A program made the translations under genes and the position numbers. This document shows, piece after piece, positions 9,452 to 17,569 of a stretch of DNA of 64,000 nucleotides; the stretch's first letter is position 1; every line of letters starts with the position of its first letter. The stretch is from Burkholderiales bacterium (lineage in GTDB: Bacteria > Pseudomonadota > Gammaproteobacteria > Burkholderiales > JAEUOS01). The notes below the pieces were generated by a model. That model saw only the letters and a list, made by a program, of their open reading frames with translations, had not been told where the DNA came from and ran no database searches. The stretch spans positions 1 through 64,000 of the forward strand of contig CANJDH010000008.1 in NCBI GenBank assembly GCA_947473125.1, written 5' to 3'.

Positions 9452-10393
9452 TCAGCGCAAGCTCAGGCCCATCGCCCAGCAGAGCGCCGAAAAACTGAAA
9501 AAGGCCAGGGCCGTCGACACCAGGATCGAGCCCGAAATCGCGTCCGAATCGCTGCCGGCGCGTTCTGCGAACAGGAACACCGAGCCCGCTACCGGCAACG
9601 CCGCCATCAGCACCAGCACATGCATCTCGAACGCCGACAAGCCGAACAGGTGGATCGCGACGATGGCCACAATGTAAGGCTGCAACAGCAGTTTGCCGCC
9701 GGTGATCATCATCACGTCGGCACGCAGCACCGGCACGCCGGGCCGGTAGAGCGACACGCCGATCGCAAACAGTGCCACCGGCACCGCCGCGCTCCCCAGC
9801 AGTTTCACCAGCTGGTCGGGCGCAGCCGGCAGGGTCAGCCCGGCTGCGGATCCGATTGCCCCGAGGATCACTGCCCAGATCATCGGGTTCTTCACCACCC
9901 GCAATACCGCACCGAGCGCGATGGCCTTGGCGGAGCTGTGGCCGGACGCGCCACTGCCCAATGCCAGCCCCACCGACAAGACCACGAAAAGATCGGCCAT
10001 GCCGCCGGCCACGATGATCGGCAGCGCTTCCTTGCCCAACAGCGCCGGGATCAGGGCAAACCCCATATAGCCCCAGTTCGACCAGGACACCGCCAAGCCA
10101 GGATAAGCGCCGTGGCGCAGCCGGCTCATGCTGGCATAGCGATAAGAAGCTACAAAGACCGCAAAGGTGATCAACCCCGCCACCATGTAGGCCAGAAACA
10201 CGTGGGCCGAGAAGATCTGCGCGAACGGTGTTTCGAGCGTGAAACGAAACATCATGCACGGCAGGGCAAAGTACAGCACGAATGTATTGAGCGCCGGGAC
10301 GGCGTTGTCCGGCAGCAGGCGGTATCGGCAGGCGGCGTAACCGCAGGCGATCAGGGCAAAAAACGGCGCCGTGACATTCAGGATCGCGAGCAT
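9452..10393 (-). CDS. AEC (auxin efflux carrier) family permease
   Basis: An inner-membrane protein of 313 aa with about ten hydrophobic helices, typical of AEC transporters (PF03547) such as malonate or malate carriers. The N-terminus LAILNVTAPFFALIACGYAA and the mid region PGLAVSWSNWGYMGFALIPALLGKEA (the conserved N-x-G-F/Y-x-G-x-P-L region) support this, as does the C-terminal VLVLMAALPVAGSVFLFAERAG. Its ATG shares one base with the TGA of the upstream DUF3025 gene, so the two are probably translationally coupled. The substrate is unknown. Confidence 0.9.
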   Translation of the reverse strand: MLAILNVTAPFFALIACGYAACRYRLLPDNAVPALNTFVLYFALPCMMFRFTLETPFAQIFSAHVFLAYMVAGLITFAVFVASYRYASMSRLRHGAYPGLAVSWSNWGYMGFALIPALLGKEALPIIVAGGMADLFVVLSVGLALGSGASGHSSAKAIALGAVLRVVKNPMIWAVILGAIGSAAGLTLPAAPDQLVKLLGSAAVPVALFAIGVSLYRPGVPVLRADVMMITGGKLLLQPYIVAIVAIHLFGLSAFEMHVLVLMAALPVAGSVFLFAERAGSDSDAISGSILVSTALAFFSFSALCWAMGLSLR

Positions 10394-11205
10394 CAGGCCA
10401 CCCTGCGCCGCCCGGGGCGGAACTGTCGCGCGTCGCGGTAATAGTCTTCCTGTTCATTGGCGTCATCCCAACCCGGCACCCCCTTGATCGGCACCGGATG
10501 CAGCAGGGCGGTGTCGTTCAGGTGCGCGGGTTCGGCGAGCAGTGCAACGAGCCGTGCATCAAGATGCTGCACGCGGCCGGCGATCGGCCAGTCGAAGTAG
10601 GCCGGCTCCACCTGCAGCAACACGCCGCGCCCGGTGCTGCCGTAGTGCATCGACAGGGAGCGCTCATACAGGGCGTGGCCGAAGATGACGAAATCCATGT
10701 CGCGCAGCACTGCTGCACGCTGCTGCCAGAACAGTTCATGCCACGCAAAACCGCGCAGCAAGCCGAGCAGCGCCGGATTGCTGCTCGTGACGACGATGCC
10801 GCCTTCATCGATCAGCGTCAGGATGTTGCGCAGCACGCTGCGCCGGTTCGGCGTATTGTCCAGCCCGTCTTCAATGTGCAGCGCGTTGATGCGCGCCTTG
10901 GCGGCGGGAAACGTCAGCCAGGTGCAGGCATGGAACGCGTCGTGCCAGGTCGCGGCGCGCGTTTCGACTTCACCGCGCTCGAAAATGCGCTGTTCGAATG
11001 CCAACGCCGACGGCGGCGGGTTTGCCGATGCCACGAACGAGAGTCGCGCACCGCGCGCATTTTTCACTTCACGGGCAGCCGCCAGCCCGCTCCAGTCAAG
11101 GGTCTCCGGCCATCTATCGTGGGGAAGCGCTTCCACCAAGGGTTTCAGCGGCATGCACGGCGGCGCAAGCGCCTGACTGCGCCACTCGGGCCAGGACAGC
11201 GCCAT
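10393..11205 (-). CDS. DUF3025 domain protein
   Basis: A cytoplasmic protein of 270 aa of the DUF3025 family. Recognisable features are the central WHDAFHACTWLTFPAAKARINALH block followed by NRRSVLRNILTLIDEGGIVV and a tail with YDWP-like and PLHPVPIKGVPGWD-like segments (here HPVPIKGVPGWDDANEQEDYYRDARQFRPGRR). No biochemical role is established. It directly abuts pyrC upstream and overlaps the AEC permease downstream by one base, so pyrC, DUF3025 and AEC look like one transcription unit. Confidence 0.85.
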   Translation of the reverse strand: MALSWPEWRSQALAPPCMPLKPLVEALPHDRWPETLDWSGLAAAREVKNARGARLSFVASANPPPSALAFEQRIFERGEVETRAATWHDAFHACTWLTFPAAKARINALHIEDGLDNTPNRRSVLRNILTLIDEGGIVVTSSNPALLGLLRGFAWHELFWQQRAAVLRDMDFVIFGHALYERSLSMHYGSTGRGVLLQVEPAYFDWPIAGRVQHLDARLVALLAEPAHLNDTALLHPVPIKGVPGWDDANEQEDYYRDARQFRPGRRRVA

Positions 11206-12237
11206 TCAGGCGACCAGTTTCCAGTGCAGGGTTTCGCCGGCGCGCAGGGGCACGATGCCGGAGGCATCGAGGTAGGGCAGTGTCTCCGGCACCGCCCAGT
11301 CTTCGCGTTTGAGCGTGACGGTGCCGGTGTTGCGCGGCAAGCCGTAAAAGTCCGGGCCGTGGAACGAGGCGAAGGCTTCGAATTTGTCGAGCGCGTTGGC
11401 AGCCTCGAACACCTCGGCGTACAGTTCCAGGGCATGCGGCGCGGTGTAGCAGCCGGCGCAGCCGCAGGCAATTTCCTTGGTGTTGCGCGCATGCGGCGCC
11501 GAATCGGTGCCGAGAAAAAACTTGGCACTGCCCGAAGTGGCCGCCTTGACCAGCGCCACGCGATGCTCCTCCCGTTTGAGCACCGGCAGGCAGTAAAAGT
11601 GCGGGCGGATGCCGCCCTTGAAAATTTCGTTTCGGTTGTACAGCAGATGCTGCGGCGTGATGGTCGCGCCGACGTTGGCAGGCGCGGCAGTCACATACTC
11701 GGCGGCCTGGCGCGTGGTGATGTGCTCAAACACCACCCGCAACTGCGGCAGGCGTTTCATCAGCGGTTCAAAGACACGCTCGATGAACACCGCCTCGCGG
11801 TCAAACACGTCGACCGCCGGATCGGTTACCTCGCCGTGCATCAGCAGCGGAATACCGAGCGCTGCCATGGCTTCGAGCGCCTTCATCGGCTTCATGATGT
11901 CGGTGACGCCCGCGTCCGAATTGGTGGTGGCGCCAGCCGGGTAATACTTGAGCGCCTTGACAAAGCCCGACTCGGCGACCCGCCTGATCTCGTCCGCCGG
12001 CGTGTTGTCGGTGAGATACAGGGTCATCAAGGGTTCGAAGTCGGCGCCCTTCGGCGTCGCCGCGAGGATACGGTCACGATACGCCGCCGCTTCGGCCACG
12101 GTGCGCACCGGCGGCTTGAGGTTGGGCATGATGATGGCGCGGCGGAACTGGCGCGTCGTGGCGGGCAATACTGCGGCCAGGGCGGCGCCGTCGCGCACAT
12201 GGAGGTGCCAGTCGTCCGGCGTGGTGATCTTGAGCAT
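11206..12237 (-). CDS. pyrC: Dihydroorotase
   Basis: A class II dihydroorotase of 343 aa catalysing the reversible cyclisation of carbamoyl aspartate to dihydroorotate in pyrimidine synthesis. The zinc-site residues are all present: [10 protein letters not shown] (HxH), [14 protein letters not shown] (the Lys that is carboxylated), [16 protein letters not shown] and the catalytic Asp in [13 protein letters not shown]. The length fits the E. coli enzyme (348 aa). It is preceded by the glycerate kinase gene (24 bp) and abuts the DUF3025 gene, an arrangement I do not associate with pyrimidine regulation; no attenuator was seen. Confidence 0.96.
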   Translation of the reverse strand: MLKITTPDDWHLHVRDGAALAAVLPATTRQFRRAIIMPNLKPPVRTVAEAAAYRDRILAATPKGADFEPLMTLYLTDNTPADEIRRVAESGFVKALKYYPAGATTNSDAGVTDIMKPMKALEAMAALGIPLLMHGEVTDPAVDVFDREAVFIERVFEPLMKRLPQLRVVFEHITTRQAAEYVTAAPANVGATITPQHLLYNRNEIFKGGIRPHFYCLPVLKREEHRVALVKAATSGSAKFFLGTDSAPHARNTKEIACGCAGCYTAPHALELYAEVFEAANALDKFEAFASFHGPDFYGLPRNTGTVTLKREDWAVPETLPYLDASGIVPLRAGETLHWKLVA

Positions 12238-12261
12238 GCCTGGATTATCCCATCCGCGCTT

Positions 12262-13560
12262 TCACGCAATCAGGATGACGCGATAGTCGTTGACGTTGGT
12301 GCGTGTCGGCCCGGTGGTGATGAGGCTGCCGGCGCTCTCGAAGAACCCCCACGCGTCGTTGGCTTCTAGCAGCCTGTCGGCCCGCAGGCCTTGTGCCGCA
12401 ACGGTTTTCAGGGCATCCGGCCCGAAATACGCGCCGGCATTGGTTTCCGAGCCGTCAATGCCGTCGGTATCGGCGGCGAGCCCGTACACGCCAGGTGCGC
12501 CGTTCATCTCGATGGCGAGCGACAGCAGATACTCGGTGCAGCGGCCGCCGCGACCCGCTGTGCCGCCAGCAACGTTCTTGAGGGTGACGGTGCATTCGCC
12601 CCCCGAAATCAGCGCCACCGGCTTCTTGAATGGCTGCGCGTAATCCAGGATTTCGCGCGCGATGGCGGCGTGGACCTTGCCCACTTCGCGCGCCTCGCCG
12701 GTGACGGTGTCTCCCAGAATCACCGGCGTCACGCCGGCGGCGCGAAATACGTCGGCGGCCGCTTCGAGGCTGCGATGCGCGGTGGCAATCACATGCGTTT
12801 CGGCCCGGGCAAACACCGGCGCGCCCGGCTTGGGCGTTTCTGCAATGGCGCCGCGCGCGCCCGATTCGAGGTGGGCACGTACGCTGGCCGGCACGTCACA
12901 TTCGAACCTGGCGAGGATGTCGAGCGCGTCCTGGTAGGTGGAGGGGTCGGGCACGGTCGGGCCGCTGGCGATATGCGTGGGCGCGTCGCCGGTCACGTCC
13001 GAAATCACCAGCGAGACGATGCGCGCCTTGCACATCGCGGCGAGCTTGCCGCCCTGGATCAGGGACAGGTGCTTTCTGACCACGTTCATGTCCTGGATCG
13101 GCGCGCCGCAGCGCAGCAGCTCGCGCGTCGTGGCCTTGAGGTCGGCCATCGAAATGGTCTCGACCGGCAGGGCCAGCAGGCTTGAGCCGCCGCCCGACAC
13201 CAGCGCGAGCAGCAAATCGTCAGGTCCCAATGCCTGTACGCGCCGGGCAATGTCACGCGCTGCCGCCTCACCCGACTCGTCCGGCACCGGGTGGCCGGCT
13301 TCGATGACGCGGATGCGTTTGAGCGCCTCGGCACCGGCGTAGCCGTGCGCATAGCGCGTGATGACAACACCTTCCAGGCTTGCATCGGCGGGCCAATGGT
13401 CTTCCACCGCCTTGGCCATCGCTGCCGCCGCCTTGCCCGCACCGATCACCAGCGTCATGCCCTTGCCGGGGCTTGGCAGGTGCGGCGGCACGATCTTGCG
13501 CGGGTCGGCCGCCGCCACGGCGGCCATGAAGCTTTGCTGCAGGAGCGCGGTTGGATGCAT
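12262..13560 (-). CDS. Glycerate 2-kinase (MOFRL/DUF4147 family; TtuD/GckA type)
   Basis: A protein of 432 aa with the N-terminal DUF4147 domain (GKGMTLVIGAGKAAAAMAKAVE, then LLALVSGGGSSLLALP) and a C-terminal MOFRL domain (ISGGECTVTL, GRGGRCTEYLLSLA, GLAADTDGIDGSETNAGAY). Older annotations name such proteins hydroxypyruvate reductase (TtuD); the characterised activity is phosphorylation of glycerate to 2-phosphoglycerate. It starts 84 bp from the divergent TetR gene, and the TAACCA-N4-GTTACA site lies in that shared gap, so it could belong to the same regulon and drain the end product of the sugar-acid-like pathway encoded on the other side. Confidence 0.93.
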   Translation of the reverse strand: MHPTALLQQSFMAAVAAADPRKIVPPHLPSPGKGMTLVIGAGKAAAAMAKAVEDHWPADASLEGVVITRYAHGYAGAEALKRIRVIEAGHPVPDESGEAAARDIARRVQALGPDDLLLALVSGGGSSLLALPVETISMADLKATTRELLRCGAPIQDMNVVRKHLSLIQGGKLAAMCKARIVSLVISDVTGDAPTHIASGPTVPDPSTYQDALDILARFECDVPASVRAHLESGARGAIAETPKPGAPVFARAETHVIATAHRSLEAAADVFRAAGVTPVILGDTVTGEAREVGKVHAAIAREILDYAQPFKKPVALISGGECTVTLKNVAGGTAGRGGRCTEYLLSLAIEMNGAPGVYGLAADTDGIDGSETNAGAYFGPDALKTVAAQGLRADRLLEANDAWGFFESAGSLITTGPTRTNVNDYRVILIA

Positions 13561-13610
13561 TGTCCGATTTTACCCGTGCGCGCCAGCGCAGCTTCAATCC
13601 GGACGGTGAT

Positions 13611-13638
13611 TTGCCATTTTTAACCAGACAGTTACAAT
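13611..13638 (+). promoter_or_regulatory. Predicted sigma-70 promoter of the TetR gene
   Basis: A -35 box TTGCCA (13611-13616) and a -10 box TACAAT (13633-13638) are separated by 16 bp. The ATG of the regulator is only 7 bases beyond the -10 box, so the transcript would be leaderless or nearly so. The operator-like palindrome fills the spacer and runs into the -10 box. This is a prediction from sequence only. Confidence 0.55.
13621..13636 (+). promoter_or_regulatory. Predicted TetR operator, site 1 (TAACCA-GACA-GTTACA)
   Basis: This is the first of three matches to TAACCA-N4-GTTACA in the window; its core TAAC-N6-GTTA is an inverted repeat. It lies between the -35 and -10 boxes of the regulator gene, where binding would block RNA polymerase, as expected for an autorepressing TetR protein. 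It also lies in the shared gap with the divergent glycerate 2-kinase gene. Confidence 0.65.
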
Positions 13639-13644
13639 CTATCC

Positions 13645-14337
13645 ATGGCCTCAGTGAAACCCGCCGCCGGCAAACCCCGCAAAACCCCCAAGGGTGCGGC
13701 GCGCCAGCCGACACCAAAGCCGACGCGCGACCCGGAGCGCACGCGCGCGCGCATCCTCGACGCGGCCAAAGCCGAATTCGCCGCGCACGGCCTGGGCGGC
13801 GCACGGGTCGACCGCATCGCCGCCAATGCCGATGCCAACAAGCGCATGCTGTACTACTATTTCGGCAACAAGGACGACCTGTTCCTCGCGGTGCTCGAAG
13901 GCGCCTATGCGCACATCCGTGACGCCGAGAAGGAACTGCGCCTCACCGAGATTGACCCGCCCGAGGCGATCCGCCGTTTGGTGGCGTTCACGTGGGAGTA
14001 TTACCTCGAGCACCCGGAGTTCATGAACCTGCTCAACAGCGCCAACCTGCACCAGGGACGGCACCTGAAAAAGTCGGCCAAGGTACGCACCATGCACTCA
14101 CCCTTTGTGGCGATGATCGAAGAGGTGCTCGAACGCGGCCGCAAGTCCGGCGTGTTCCGCGCCGGCGTGGACCCGGTGCAGCTCTACATTTCGATTGCGG
14201 CGCTGACCTACTTCTACCTCGGCAACAAGTTCACGCTCTCCGAGATCTTCGGGCGCGACCTGCTATCGCCGCGCGCCAAGGCCGAGCGCCTGGGCCACAT
14301 GGGCGAACTGGTGCTCGGCTTCCTGTTCAAGCACTAG
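13645..14337 (+). CDS. TetR/AcrR family transcriptional regulator
   Basis: A regulator of 230 aa with a basic, Pro/Lys-rich N-terminal tail (about 1-28) before the TetR DNA-binding domain: ARILDAAKAEFAAHGLGGARVDRIAANADANKRMLYYYFGNKDDLFLAVLEGAYAHI is the family pattern, with the recognition helix in ANKRMLYYYFGNK. The C-terminal ligand and dimer domain resembles the group with EYYLEHPEFMNLLNSANLHQGRHLK. It is divergent from the glycerate kinase gene and convergent with the MetE-like gene. Identical motif copies in its own promoter and in the intergenic region at 15430-15587 make it the likely repressor of the ten-gene operon. The inducer is unknown. Confidence 0.93.
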   Translation: MASVKPAAGKPRKTPKGAARQPTPKPTRDPERTRARILDAAKAEFAAHGLGGARVDRIAANADANKRMLYYYFGNKDDLFLAVLEGAYAHIRDAEKELRLTEIDPPEAIRRLVAFTWEYYLEHPEFMNLLNSANLHQGRHLKKSAKVRTMHSPFVAMIEEVLERGRKSGVFRAGVDPVQLYISIAALTYFYLGNKFTLSEIFGRDLLSPRAKAERLGHMGELVLGFLFKH

Positions 14338-14345
14338 ACAGGCGT

Positions 14346-14361
14346 GGCGCCGGCCGGCGCC
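14346..14361. terminator. GC palindrome between convergent genes, possible bidirectional terminator
   Basis: GGCGCCGGCCGGCGCC is a perfect 16-bp palindrome between the stops of the TetR gene and the MetE-like gene. It could fold with six-base arms around GGCC in either direction. There is no T-tract on either side, so intrinsic termination is doubtful. Confidence 0.3.
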
Positions 14362-14374
14362 GCAGAATCCTCGT

Positions 14375-15379
14375 CTAGCTTTTCACGCCCTCGAACAAAT
14401 CGCGGCCCTTGGCCAGCACCGCGATCTTCGCATCCGCAATCGAGCGCTTCAGCATCCAGAAGCCGCAGTCCGGATGGATGTATTTGACCCGGCCGGCGCC
14501 CAGGGTTTTCTCGGCGCGCTCAATCGCGCGCGCCACGTCGCTGGCCGCTTCGGTCTCGGTGTGCTTGATGTCGATCACGCCAAGGCCGAAGCCGATGCTC
14601 GCTCGCAGTTCCTTGAACACTTCGAGCTCTTCGACCGGCCGGTGCGCACATTCCATCACAACATGGTCGACATGCAGGGCATTCAGGTACTTGATCAGGC
14701 TGGCCCAGCCGCCTTTCTGGATGCTTTGCCCGCCGTAATTGCCGAAGCACAGGTGTACTGCCGGCACCGTCTTGACGGCATCGAGCACGCGGTTCAGCGA
14801 CGAGGCGGCCCACTCCCACTCGTCGGGGGCGCCAGGCAGGTTGGCTTCGTCGAGCTGGATGATGTCGGCGTCGATGTGGCGCACCTGCTCGGCGAGCACG
14901 TCGGCCAGCGCATGCGCCAGTGCCGGGGTGTCGGGGTAGTGCTTGTTCATCAGCATCTTGGCCAGCATGTGCGGGCCGGTCACGGTGAATTTGAAAGGTT
15001 TGGTGGCAAGCACTGCGGCGCGCCGACAGGCCAGCGGCAGATCCAGCGTGCCGCTGCCGAGCGGCCCTTCGACGACGCCCGGCGGGCGGGTGCGAAAGCG
15101 CGTCGCCTCGGCCTTGCGATAGTTGAGCCGCTCCTCGAACGTCATGCGAAAACCAACCCCGTCCATCGGCCGCACGAAGTACTCGATCATGCCGTTGGTC
15201 TCGGGGTGGTTGATGTCGAAGCGGTACAGCTCGCCGTCGCAGACCACGTCGACCCCGGCCTCCTCCTGGCTCGAGATCACGACGCGGGTGGCATCGATCA
15301 GTGCCTGCTCGGACGGCGCGGCCACCAGCCAGTCCGGGACCGGGTACGAGCCAACCACGGTGGTCTTGATACGGGGCAT
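14375..15379 (-). CDS. Short cobalamin-independent methionine synthase-like (MetE C-terminal domain) protein
   Basis: A protein of 334 aa equal to only the catalytic C-terminal (beta/alpha)8 barrel of MetE (about 750 aa). The start is the ATG complement of 15377-15379 (MPRIKTTVVGSYPVPDW), with GGAG 8 bases upstream. The zinc-ligand pattern is kept: HLCFGNYGG (His-x-Cys), an acidic residue after VDHVVMECAH, and Cys in HPDCGFWMLKRS. Without the N-terminal folate domain it probably uses another methyl or alkyl donor/acceptor. A predicted promoter overlapping a TAACCA-N4-GTTACA site drives it, tying it to the divergent enolase/ABC operon. Confidence 0.9.
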   Translation of the reverse strand: MPRIKTTVVGSYPVPDWLVAAPSEQALIDATRVVISSQEEAGVDVVCDGELYRFDINHPETNGMIEYFVRPMDGVGFRMTFEERLNYRKAEATRFRTRPPGVVEGPLGSGTLDLPLACRRAAVLATKPFKFTVTGPHMLAKMLMNKHYPDTPALAHALADVLAEQVRHIDADIIQLDEANLPGAPDEWEWAASSLNRVLDAVKTVPAVHLCFGNYGGQSIQKGGWASLIKYLNALHVDHVVMECAHRPVEELEVFKELRASIGFGLGVIDIKHTETEAASDVARAIERAEKTLGAGRVKYIHPDCGFWMLKRSIADAKIAVLAKGRDLFEGVKS

Positions 15380-15429
15380 GTGTCTCTCCTTTGAAGGGTA
15401 GTGTCGATTCGGCGGCATCCTAGCACAAG

Positions 15430-15445
15430 TAACCATATCGTTACA
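15430..15445 (+). promoter_or_regulatory. Predicted TetR operator, site 2 (TAACCA-TATC-GTTACA)
   Basis: This is the second copy of the shared motif; its arms extend to GTAAC/GTTAC (15429-15444). It overlaps the predicted -10 box (15432-15437) of the leftward promoter for the MetE-like gene, a position fit for repression. Confidence 0.65.
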
Positions 15446-15460
15446 TTATCCTTGTTGCAA
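15432..15460 (-). promoter_or_regulatory. Predicted promoter of the MetE-like gene
   Basis: Read on the minus strand there is TTGCAA (complement of 15455-15460), a 17-bp spacer and TATGGT (complement of 15432-15437). The start codon is about 50 bases further on. The -10 box is inside operator site 2. This is a prediction only. Confidence 0.45.
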
Positions 15461-15571
15461 CGCCCGAACGGACGAGTGCCCCGGTGCCGGCCGCATCACA
15501 TTCCCGTCTGAACTGATTACGGCAACGCAGCATTGCATGATTGGACAGGGTTCGGAACGACTGTTAACATT

Positions 15572-15587
15572 TAACCATTCAGTTACA
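15572..15587 (+). promoter_or_regulatory. Predicted TetR operator, site 3 (TAACCA-TTCA-GTTACA)
   Basis: This is the third copy of the motif, 31 bases before the start of the first gene of the ten-gene operon and in the same orientation as sites 1 and 2. The TTACAC within it may form part of a -10 region, by analogy with TTACAAT at site 1, but I could not place a convincing -35 box. Confidence 0.62.
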
Positions 15588-15617
15588 CTCATCCGGATTT
15601 CCGCCAAAAAGGCCGCA

Positions 15618-16760
15618 ATGAGCAGGATCGTACGCGTCGAGGTCGGCTGGCGGGACTACCCGCTGGTCGGCGATTTCAAGTTCTTCAAATCGGGGCAGCG
15701 GCCCACGGTGCTGGTGCGCCTGACCGATGAAGACGGCAGGCAGGGCATCGGCCAGTCGGTGCCGGTGGAGACCTGGACCTACGAAACCGTCGAAAGCGTC
15801 GACACCACGTTGCGCCACTACCTGGCCCCGGCGGTGCTGGGCGCCGACCCGTCCGACCTGGCCGACGTGCATGCGCGCATGGAACGCGCGATCCGTCCGT
15901 CGTTCTCGATCGGTCAGCCGCTCGCCAAGGCCGCCATCGACCTGGCCTGTTACGACCTATGGGGCCGGCGGGCCGGCAAGCCGGTGCATGCGCTGCTCGG
16001 AAGCCCCGGCGCCCGACCCGCTGTGCCTGCCACGGAAATTCGCCTCAGCTGGACCATCAATACCACCAGCCTCGATGCGGCCGGGAAACTCCTCGAGCAG
16101 GGCCGCGGCCTCGGCTATGACAGTTTCAACATCAAGCTCGGGCCGCCGCAGTCGGCCGCCTTCGACCTCGACCTGGTGCGCCTGGTCACGCAGTTTTCAC
16201 CGCTGGGGTTTCACTGGTGCGACGCGAACACCAGCTACGACATCGACACCGCACTCGCCCAGGCGCCACGGCTCGCAGACCTGGGCTTGCGTGCGCTCGA
16301 GTCGCCACTGCCGCCGAACCGGATCCGCGATTACCAGCGCCTGCGGCAGCAGGGCGCATTGCCGATTCTGATGGACGAAGGCATCGTCTCGCCGGTCGAA
16401 GCGGCGGAGTTCGCGGCGCTCGGCATGCTCGACGGCATCGCCATGAAGGTGGCGCGCTGCGGCGGGCTCTGGCACGCCTCGAACATTGTCGAAGGCATGC
16501 GCCGCGACGGCCTCACGCTGTTCGCCTCGGGCCTGACCGACCCGGAGCTGTCGCTGGCGGCTTCGGTGCATTTGTTCGCCTGGGCCGGCCTGACTTTGCC
16601 TGCGGCCCTGAACGGTCCACAATATCTGGCCGAACGCGGCACCACCGATGGCGCGTTCCGCGCCGTCGCCGACCGCATCCGGGTACCCAACGGCCCCGGC
16701 CTCGGCATCCACCCCGATTCCACCGCACTGCAATCCTTCACCCTGGCAGCGTCGACATGA
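15618..16760 (+). CDS. Enolase-superfamily (mandelate racemase/muconate lactonizing) enzyme 1
   Basis: A protein of 380 aa; I chose ATG 15618 (MSRIVRVEVGWRDYPLVGDF) over an upstream in-frame ATG at 15537, because 15537 would place operator site 3 inside the coding region. N-terminal capping domain about 1-130, then the barrel. Metal ligands fit D in HWCDANTSYD, E in RALESPLPPN and E/D in ILMDEGIVSP; a Lys follows in AIAMKVARCGG. On the second strand the usual K-x-K is N-I-K (SFNIKLG), so only one of the two lysines is kept. Probably abstracts the alpha-proton of a carboxylate (dehydratase, racemase or cycloisomerase). First gene of the operon; its stop overlaps the permease ATG by 4 bp. Confidence 0.9.
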   Translation: MSRIVRVEVGWRDYPLVGDFKFFKSGQRPTVLVRLTDEDGRQGIGQSVPVETWTYETVESVDTTLRHYLAPAVLGADPSDLADVHARMERAIRPSFSIGQPLAKAAIDLACYDLWGRRAGKPVHALLGSPGARPAVPATEIRLSWTINTTSLDAAGKLLEQGRGLGYDSFNIKLGPPQSAAFDLDLVRLVTQFSPLGFHWCDANTSYDIDTALAQAPRLADLGLRALESPLPPNRIRDYQRLRQQGALPILMDEGIVSPVEAAEFAALGMLDGIAMKVARCGGLWHASNIVEGMRRDGLTLFASGLTDPELSLAASVHLFAWAGLTLPAALNGPQYLAERGTTDGAFRAVADRIRVPNGPGLGIHPDSTALQSFTLAAST

Positions 16761-17524
16761 GCAAACTTTCTCCCCTGGCCGGCATCCTGGTGTTCCTCGC
16801 GATCTGGGAGCTCGGCGTGTACCTGTTCAATGTGCCGGCCTACCTGATGCCGCCACCGACCGCGGTCGCAAAAACCTTCGTCCAGGAGTTTCCCAAGCTG
16901 CTGTTCCACGGCTGGGTGACCACCTACGAAATGCTGCTCGGCTACGTGCTTGCCGTGGTGATCGCGATCCCGCTGGCGATCGGCATCACCTCGTCGCACC
17001 GCTTCGACCGCTTCATCACGCCGCAACTGCTGTTTTTCCAGGTGGTGCCGAAGGTCGCGATCGCGCCCTTGTTCCTGGTCTGGTTCGGCGTCGGCACCAC
17101 GCCCAAGGTGCTGGTGGCCTTCCTGATTTCGTTTTTCCCGATCGTGATCGATGCCGCCGTCGGGCTGCGCTCGATGTCGTCCGAAATGACCGACTTGGCG
17201 CGCTCGATGGGCGCAACGCGCTGGCAGCTGTTCGCGCGCTTTCGCCTGCCGACCAGCCTGCCCTACCTGTTCAGCGGCCTCAAGGTCGCCGCCACGCTCT
17301 CGGTGGCCGGTGCCGTGGTCGGCGAGTTCGTCGGCGCCGACAAGGGCCTGGGCTACCTGCTGCTGGTCACCAACTCAAACATGGAGACCGCCCTGATGTT
17401 CGCGACAATCGTGGCGCTGACCGTGATTGGCCTGGTGTTCTTTTACGTGGTCGAGTTTCTTGAAGCATTCCTGATCCCCTGGCACGTGACCCATCGCGTG
17501 CGCGAAGGCTCGGGAACAATGTAG
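16757..17524 (+). CDS. ABC transporter permease (nitrate/sulfonate/taurine type)
   Basis: A permease of 255 aa starting at ATG 16757, overlapping the enolase gene's TGA. About six transmembrane segments are visible, and the cytoplasmic EAA-like loop that docks the ATPase is clear: MTDLARSMGATRWQLFARFRLPTSLPYLFSGLKVA. It belongs to the SsuC/TauC/ThiX-like group of BPD_transp_1 permeases. It forms one importer with the binding protein and ATPase that follow. The placement of the permease before the binding protein and ATPase is a common order for this group. Confidence 0.93.
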   Translation: MSKLSPLAGILVFLAIWELGVYLFNVPAYLMPPPTAVAKTFVQEFPKLLFHGWVTTYEMLLGYVLAVVIAIPLAIGITSSHRFDRFITPQLLFFQVVPKVAIAPLFLVWFGVGTTPKVLVAFLISFFPIVIDAAVGLRSMSSEMTDLARSMGATRWQLFARFRLPTSLPYLFSGLKVAATLSVAGAVVGEFVGADKGLGYLLLVTNSNMETALMFATIVALTVIGLVFFYVVEFLEAFLIPWHVTHRVREGSGTM

Positions 17525-17569
17525 TCAACGCAGTTTTTCCATCCTGTTTTGCCAAACCAAGGAGACAAC

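Noticed and set aside
7894-9498. Long open frame of 534 codons on the + strand over gor
   Set aside because: It is the antisense shadow of the glutathione reductase gene; its translation has no family-like pattern, while the minus-strand frame has all Gor motifs.
10498-12369. 623-codon open frame on the + strand across the DUF3025 and pyrC genes
   Set aside because: Shadow of two well-supported minus-strand genes; pyrC has all zinc-site motifs.
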